DNA of 25,311 bases from positions 1-25,311 of the IMG/VR virus record IMGVR_UViG_3300025617_000106, one strand, 5' to 3'. Every line of letters starts with the position of its first letter. Position 1 is the first letter of the stretch. Positions 22,401-25,311 of this stretch are shown here, piece by piece. The notes under the pieces are model-generated. The model did no database searches. It was not told where the DNA came from and saw only the letters and a list, made by a program, of their open reading frames with translations. The translations under genes and the position numbers were made by a program. Source of the DNA: a virus.

Positions 22401-22632
22401 AGTGGTCATTATGGCGCACGATACAGTTACCGACGAAAGACATGCTTCTGAATTATTGATGACTCACGACGGTACCCTGCCACAATCTGTAGAATATGGC
22501 ACGGTTACTACAGATGCAGAATTGTCTGCTTACAGTGTAGCTCTCCAAAACGGAAGCTTAAACCTGCGCGCAGTACCTGCATCATCGAACTCAACTAAGT
22601 TTACTGTTACAGCAACTTTGATTGAGATTTAA
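16465..22632 (+). CDS. Giant repeat-built tail fibre
   Basis: An uninterrupted 2055-residue protein with CGGAG before its ATG. Residues 19-27 form a short collagen-like piece (GPQGPAGTA). The shaft holds about 19 'R-[ILV]-DSE' units spaced by 18 or more residues, 22 'HDS[DE]' units (21 HDSD), many at 25-residue spacing between about 1430 and 1945, and six copies of a module of about 42 residues (AQ-x-YTD to ALDTL-x-ELA-x-AL-x-DDSD) starting near residues 170, 409, 763, 982, 1482 and 1810. Four EG-x-x-x-YYTD/YFTD-R units lie near 615, 674, 1097 and 1376. A globular beta domain of about 1165-1336 interrupts it (HFYFTVSVRDSDNNEVLL). Residues 1952-2055 form a compact C-terminal domain ending TLIEI. 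It is cysteine-free as far as I saw. It should form a trimer that binds the host. Confidence 0.85.
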   Translation: MADIRIASETIKVSLSRVGPQGPAGTASILAEELARIAGDSDLQAQLDAAIVRIAAVEGFTVGAGFVSDSDLAVVDAKVDALEVKHDSEVYVLQETIDNLSTAIINLDSTALQNQLNNLSSTVGGLVTEHDSDVISLQSQIDSIGTDTGDRLDSEILVRAAGDVATLASAQAYTDSEIASLINSAPGALDTLNELAAALDNDSDFATSITTQITNESNARSSADTALHDRLDSELAQIRVEIDEEGASAVNQVTATIVGEDTPSSLNTLKEIAASINNDSDVFNTLNNSIIAVDARVDSEIIARDAAIAASESSLNASINTLDSELDSSVTELNARLDSEYLILQNLIDENELQHEADQQQAEANYEELTGSIAIEGVVRAEGDSELSNRIDSEQTARVAGDSNTLSSAQTYTDNAISDLVDGAPLALDTLNELASALSDDSDALAALTVNLSNESSERVSADDALDTRIDSEQTVRASEVSALTAAIDSEESARIYEDNVLDGRIDSEQAARIAAINTVDSDIATESSARAAADTTLSDRIDSEQLARVASDNTLSNRVDSEEVVRAAEDLALESRIDSEQTARITADATKLSIADFSTEFDSDLATKTTDALAEGAINRYYTDERVDDRVSNLLVAGNNVSLNYNDSDGTLLINLTSGEVGYDLTGNTTDDLSEGASNKYFTDARARDALSAGTGISYDSDTGIISINDAGVATQSELNTVENRLDSEIVVRTNADSTLDGRIDSEATARISGDSSTLSSAQSYTDTAISNLVDGAPLALDTLNELAAALGDDSDALAALTVVVDNLSIEHDSDNLVLTNRIAAEETARTNADSTLDSRIDSEAIARSSADTALDTRIDSEALARISADDALQTNIDTLSTEHDSDVTALEAADSALDSRIDSEAVARAAQDSTLQSNIDTLSTEHDSDVLAIYAELTAISNEHDSDVTAINTDITALDNRVDSEQLSRIAGDSTTLSSAQGYTDTAISNLVNGAPLALDTLKELADALSDDSDALAALTTTVSNETTNRTNADTALDGRIDSESVARYNEDTAINNRIDSEQLARITVDSTKLNISDFGSQFDSDFAAKTTSNLTEGTNKYYTDARVQGVVTKAYVEGLGISSSNVAYDNEHATDLTATTVHEAIDQLNAIKASVADVASNLILYPTTASADVSGYFKLVSSTDDSDYNTTAVDISTGAITGSDVLISTLISDANVIGGNPGVINLSVIGNIRKISGNDDAHFYFTVSVRDSDNNEVLLSTSNQTDTITVSTYEQFAASALLNDVAFASTDRLVYRFYGIKVGTSTDPTYEFQFGGGNPVRALVPLPFSAVPINVDSSNLVIDTANFGGILSASDAILQDALDIIDGVTTSEVPEGSNLYYTDVRARKAIAGSSGISYDSDTGIISINDSYLATQAELDAVSDTLSALSTEHDSDTTSLQSQINTVNSTLSALSTEHDSDVIVLNAAITSGDSNTLSSAQSYTDTAISDLVNGAPLALDTLKELADALSNDSDALAALTTVVDELSQEHDSDTTALQAQIDTINSDVNELSTEHDSDVASLQSQIDAIQASAYDDTAVNDRIDSEAAILSALVAEHDSDTTYLQAQISDLVNEHDSDVTSLQGQISTLDSTLVSLDSTVGTLSGTVSALSTEHDSDITSLQNQITTLDDTVSTLSTEHDSDTASLQGQINTLDSTLTSLDGTVSTLSTEHDSDITSLQGQINTLTSDLSTLSTEHDSDTASLQSQISTLDSTVSALSAEHDSDVTSLQTQITSVDDTLSALSTEHDSDVTALESAISSGDSTTLSSAQSYTDSAISDLVNGAPVALDTLNELATALSDDSDALAALTVLVDNLSTEHDSDVTSLQEQIDTLTSDLSTLSTEHDSDTASLQSQITTVDGTLSTLNNTVSTLSNEHDSDVTSLQSQITALSNEHDSDVTALESSIAAINGLNVQTLTTTSTSAATIASFSATTYAGAKVVIMAHDTVTDERHASELLMTHDGTLPQSVEYGTVTTDAELSAYSVALQNGSLNLRAVPASSNSTKFTVTATLIEI

Positions 22633-22644
22633 ACAAAAGTAAGG

Positions 22645-22672
22645 TGAGCCTTCGGGCTCATTTTGCTCTTTT
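22645..22672 (+). terminator. UUCG hairpin terminator after the giant fibre
   Basis: TGAGCC (22645-22650), loop TTCG and GGCTCA (22655-22660) form a perfect 6-bp stem with a stable tetraloop, followed by TTTT and a second T-rich run. It begins 12 bases past the fibre stop codon. It resembles the hairpin at 3945-3971, so this phage uses UUCG hairpins after long or abundant structural genes. The next gene starts only 28 bases past the stem, so some read-through is needed. Confidence 0.75.
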
Positions 22673-22688
22673 ATAGGGAAAGTGAACT

Positions 22689-23036
22689 ATGGCAGAAAAA
22701 GACTTTATAGTCAAAAAAGGTCTACAAGTAGGCGAAAATATCGTCTCTGGTGGTACCGTCGATGGTCGTACTTTATCAACTGATGGAGCTAAGCTTGATG
22801 GAATTGCGGCAGGCGCAACAAACTATGGAGATAGCGAAGTTGCTTCGTATCTTAGCGCTAATAGCTACGCAACAGAAACCTACGTTACATATGCAACTGA
22901 TGGCTTTATAACTGCGTCGTATCTTACCTCTAATAATTACGCAACGCAAAGCTACGTTCAATCACAAATTCCAGACACAGCGCAGCTAGAAGACGATGTT
23001 GATACAGCGACTGCTTTAGCTCTTGTTGGTTTATAA
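22689..23036 (+). CDS. Small fibre-associated protein
   Basis: A 115-residue protein between the two large fibre genes. It contains DGRTLSTDGAKLDGIAAGAT, a motif of phage fibres of the type where a short segment turns into the shaft, and then alternating Y/T/A-rich segments (SYLSANSYATETYVTYATDG and a similar SYLTSNNYATQSYVQSQ) that look like two beta-repeat units of about 19 residues. Its end is an acidic helix (AQLEDDVDTATALALVGL). It may be an adaptor between fibres or a separated part of the following protein; the stop codon and the next GGAG-ATG are almost contiguous. It is not recognised as a known functional family. Confidence 0.65.
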   Translation: MAEKDFIVKKGLQVGENIVSGGTVDGRTLSTDGAKLDGIAAGATNYGDSEVASYLSANSYATETYVTYATDGFITASYLTSNNYATQSYVQSQIPDTAQLEDDVDTATALALVGL

Positions 23037-23046
23037 GGAGAATTAA

Positions 23047-24621
23047 ATGGCACTTAATACAGCAACGTATACTACTGCTTTGCAAGCAAAACTAAATGCG
23101 GCAAGTAGTTCAGATACGGAAACTAATTTATTGCTGCTAGCAAAAGCACTTGAATCTTTTGACTCAGTAGTAACACAAACATACGCAAGCTCATCTGCTT
23201 TTCCAGCAGCTAGCTCGTCAGAAGGCGCTATTGTTTACGCGCTTGATGTAAATACTTTGCACTATTCAGATGGATCTACTTGGAATGAAGTAGGTGGATC
23301 TATAGGTGCAGGTGAAGTTACACTTGAAATGCTTGATACAAGCTGCTATACTTGGTCTAATGGTCGAGTACTTACACTATACAATAGTGGCTACGGCTAC
23401 GAAATGTGTTGGTGTGATGCAGGTGGTGGTTACACAGCCTCGTGTAATAATAACATCTACTCATGTAACGCTAATGCTACTTACAAAACTGCAACTTCTT
23501 CAGTGATAATAGGGTACAACGCTTGCGCGACAGGTAACGTATCTGTTGCTATTGGTTGCAGTAGTGCTGCGGCATACACTTCTGTAGCTGTTGGATGTTA
23601 TGCTCGAGCGACTGGAAGCGGCAGCATTGCAATCGGCTCAAACGCTGGTTCTTTAGCAAACTGCTCAATAGCTATCGGTAAATCAGCGTGTGCTTGCAGT
23701 ACTGGCGCTATTACTATAATGGCTTGCAATTACTTAGGTTGCAATATCAATAAAGGTAATATACAAATAGGCAGTGGGTGCTGCAATAGAATGTATGGCA
23801 CCAACTCTTGCAATAACATACAAATTGTGCCATGTACCACACGATCGCTCATGGCCTCAGGTCTTTATAACGTGCAGATAGGAGCTACTACAGGTAGTAC
23901 GCAAGGTTCTGGTAGCTGCAACGTAAATATTAATTCGCCATCTAGTAACGTGTACTCAAACTGTACCACCTTAATTAATTCATGCGGCAGTCGGCCGAAT
24001 GGACGCAATATTTATATTGGATCTAATGGACTTTGCTGCATTGGTCCAGGTGGAGCTACTATTTTAAACGGCACCGCATCCGGTTTTAGATCGCATATAA
24101 ACTACCAGCAAGGTTGGGATATGGCTAATGCCAGCGGCTTTGCGTTATTCTTAGGATCTACAGACACGTATAGTGGACCAGGTTGGGTTCTATATGACGA
24201 ATGCCCTGGTGGCTACACAGGTGGCGCTTGTTTCTTTGATAAGTTCTTTAGTATTAAAGCTGGTTACTCTAACGGTATAATGCGTTATTGCTTAAATGTA
24301 ACAATGAAACTGTATGATAGCAACGCAAACGATGCTTATCTTCTTACAGAGCATTGCGGTTTTGCACTTTATAGCAGACCAGATCCATATAATCCTTATG
24401 CAGCTAGCGGATTTAGTAATCTTTGCCAGTTGTGTAACAATGTTATCTTTAGCTGTAATCCGCAACATCTTGTTGGTTCTGCTAATACTAGCACTCCAAT
24501 ATGCGCAATTATAGGAAACTATAGCAGTACTGCGCAATTTACGCTTTGTGTAGGCAGTGCAGAATGTTCTTGCTCGCCTAGAGCACACGTTACTGGCTAT
24601 ATTGATATGCTTTGGGCATAA
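23047..24621 (+). CDS. Cysteine-rich, YadA-head-like fibre protein
   Basis: A 524-residue protein with GGAG before its ATG. Residues 1-99 have no cysteine and contain a helix and a strand pair (GAIVYALDVNTLHYSDGST), a piece common in phage fibres. From residue 100 to the end I count about 33 cysteines, close to 8 percent, many in CxC or CC pairs (MCWCD, SACACS, GSGCCN, GLCCIG, AECSCS). Residues about 150-215 carry four left-handed beta-roll rungs of the YadA-head type: SVIIGYNACATG, SVAIGCSSAAAY, SVAVGCYARATG and SIAIGSNAGS, spaced by about 14-16 residues. Further IQIG/VQIG strands continue to about residue 330. The last third is a beta domain. A trimeric adhesin is inferred. Cysteines may form disulphides, or stack as a ladder, after release from the cell. 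This is unlike the other virion proteins here. Confidence 0.75.
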   Translation: MALNTATYTTALQAKLNAASSSDTETNLLLLAKALESFDSVVTQTYASSSAFPAASSSEGAIVYALDVNTLHYSDGSTWNEVGGSIGAGEVTLEMLDTSCYTWSNGRVLTLYNSGYGYEMCWCDAGGGYTASCNNNIYSCNANATYKTATSSVIIGYNACATGNVSVAIGCSSAAAYTSVAVGCYARATGSGSIAIGSNAGSLANCSIAIGKSACACSTGAITIMACNYLGCNINKGNIQIGSGCCNRMYGTNSCNNIQIVPCTTRSLMASGLYNVQIGATTGSTQGSGSCNVNINSPSSNVYSNCTTLINSCGSRPNGRNIYIGSNGLCCIGPGGATILNGTASGFRSHINYQQGWDMANASGFALFLGSTDTYSGPGWVLYDECPGGYTGGACFFDKFFSIKAGYSNGIMRYCLNVTMKLYDSNANDAYLLTEHCGFALYSRPDPYNPYAASGFSNLCQLCNNVIFSCNPQHLVGSANTSTPICAIIGNYSSTAQFTLCVGSAECSCSPRAHVTGYIDMLWA

Positions 24622-24648
24622 CAAGTTTAACTTAAAAGGAATAAAACA

Positions 24649-24936
24649 ATGGCTTTACAGCAAAATTATGAAATCGAAGAATTTGGTGGTGGTTTTATTA
24701 TAGAAAATGCTTATCACAGAATTGAAAGCATTCGCGCCGATAAAGAAAATGCTCAAATTTATATTGAAATTTTTAAAATCGGTGATGACGAAAGGCAGCA
24801 AAAGCATTTTGTAAAAAATATTGAAGTTGAAATAGAAACAGCTGAAATTGATGCAGGAGAAGGTAGCAATATCTTTGAAAAGGCTTATAATATCGTTAAG
24901 CAATTACCTGATTACGAAGGCTCAACTGACGTTTAA
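24649..24936 (+). CDS. Small fibre-associated conserved protein
   Basis: A 95-residue protein with AAAGGAA before its ATG. It has two beta strands (ENAYHRIESIRADKENAQIY, IEIFKIG), a linker, and a C-terminal FEKAYNIVKQLPDYEGSTDV. The end resembles the 'AYE-x-LK-x-LPEF-x-GA-x-DV' close of small proteins found beside marine phage fibre genes; that is from memory of the pattern, not a search. It may assist fibre folding or attach to a fibre. There is no signal peptide or membrane segment. Confidence 0.6.
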   Translation: MALQQNYEIEEFGGGFIIENAYHRIESIRADKENAQIYIEIFKIGDDERQQKHFVKNIEVEIETAEIDAGEGSNIFEKAYNIVKQLPDYEGSTDV

Positions 24937-24941
24937 ATATT

Positions 24942-25311
24942 ATGATTCGTAATGTACATGTATTTACAAACGTTACGGAGAATATAAGAACACACCGCAC
25001 CATCAAAGAGACTATAAGTAGTTTTATTAGTCGCTTTGGTGGTGACTTTTTATTTACAATTTGGTGTGATGTTCATCCTAACGAAAAATTAGAAGATATT
25101 GAATTTTATTTTAATTATCTCAAAAAGGAATTTCCATTTGCAGTAGTTAATAAAACTCAAGGCATGACTAAAGGTTATTTGCAAATGCTAGAACAAGAAA
25201 AAGAGGAATTTGTTTTTATTTTAGAGCACGACTGGGTGCTTAACGAAAAAATTGAGTGTACGCTAAAAGAAGTTACCGAAACAATGAAGCAAGATAATCT
25301 GCTTTCTTATT
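24942..25311 (+). CDS. Glycosyltransferase-like protein (5' part only)
   Basis: The gene starts at ATG 24942, six bases after the previous stop, and runs off the window end after 123 codons. No good ribosome site is seen, so the start is provisional. The N-terminus reads MIRNVHVFTNVTENIRTHRT, then a strand FLFTIWCDVHPNEKLEDIEF, a helix, a strand PFAVVNKTQGMTKG and a strand FVFILEHDWVLN. The EHDW at the end of a hydrophobic strand lies where GT-A glycosyltransferases have the D-x-D-type nucleotide-sugar site. A sugar transferase that modifies a virion or cell glycan is inferred. The full gene is needed to be sure. Confidence 0.5.
   Translation, partial: MIRNVHVFTNVTENIRTHRTIKETISSFISRFGGDFLFTIWCDVHPNEKLEDIEFYFNYLKKEFPFAVVNKTQGMTKGYLQMLEQEKEEFVFILEHDWVLNEKIECTLKEVTETMKQDNLLSY

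Overview
This window looks like the virion-structure region of a tailed double-stranded DNA phage with a long, flexible, lambda-type (siphovirus) tail. All credible genes read left to right, are tightly packed with frequent ATGA-type overlaps, and follow the usual head-to-tail order. The DNA is AT-rich by eye, so the host is probably an AT-rich, perhaps aquatic, bacterium. The fibre motifs (YYTD-R repeats, 'ALDTL-ELA' repeats, a C-terminal strand ending in TLIEI) are ones I associate with marine phages; the host itself cannot be named from the sequence. No integrase, lysis, replication or packaging ATPase gene is visible here.

Region 1 (1-3936) is the head and connector block. It holds the tail end of an unknown gene, a 130-base regulatory gap, a coiled-coil scaffold, the major capsid protein, a DnaT-like/gp6-like adaptor, a presumed head-closure protein, a tail terminator and the tail tube protein. 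Region 2 (3945-9675) builds the tail tube. It has a small unknown gene, a gpG-like tail chaperone with a -1 frameshift signal (GGGAAAC) that makes a gpG-GT fusion, an HK97-gp10-like protein in an unusual position, and a 1443-residue tape measure protein. Region 3 (9678-15770) is the tail tip: a distal tail protein, an orphan 90-residue protein, a hub-like protein, a gpJ-like tip protein, two related small tip proteins and two unrecognised genes.

Region 4 (15771-25311) is the receptor-contact block. It starts with a non-coding leader carrying a strong intrinsic terminator and a competing upstream strand that could form an antiterminator. Then come a 163-residue protein, a 2055-residue repeat fibre, a small fibre-associated protein, a 524-residue YadA-head-like protein with about 33 cysteines, a small conserved protein, and the first part of a glycosyltransferase-like gene running off the end.

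The least ordinary parts are the cysteine-rich beta-solenoid protein, the huge fibre whose protein repeats are written with scrambled synonymous codons, the attenuator-like leader before the fibre block, and a 16-base element shared only by the two largest non-coding gaps. The -1 frameshift is textbook in type but deserves explicit annotation, because the downstream half would otherwise be missed or called as a false small gene.
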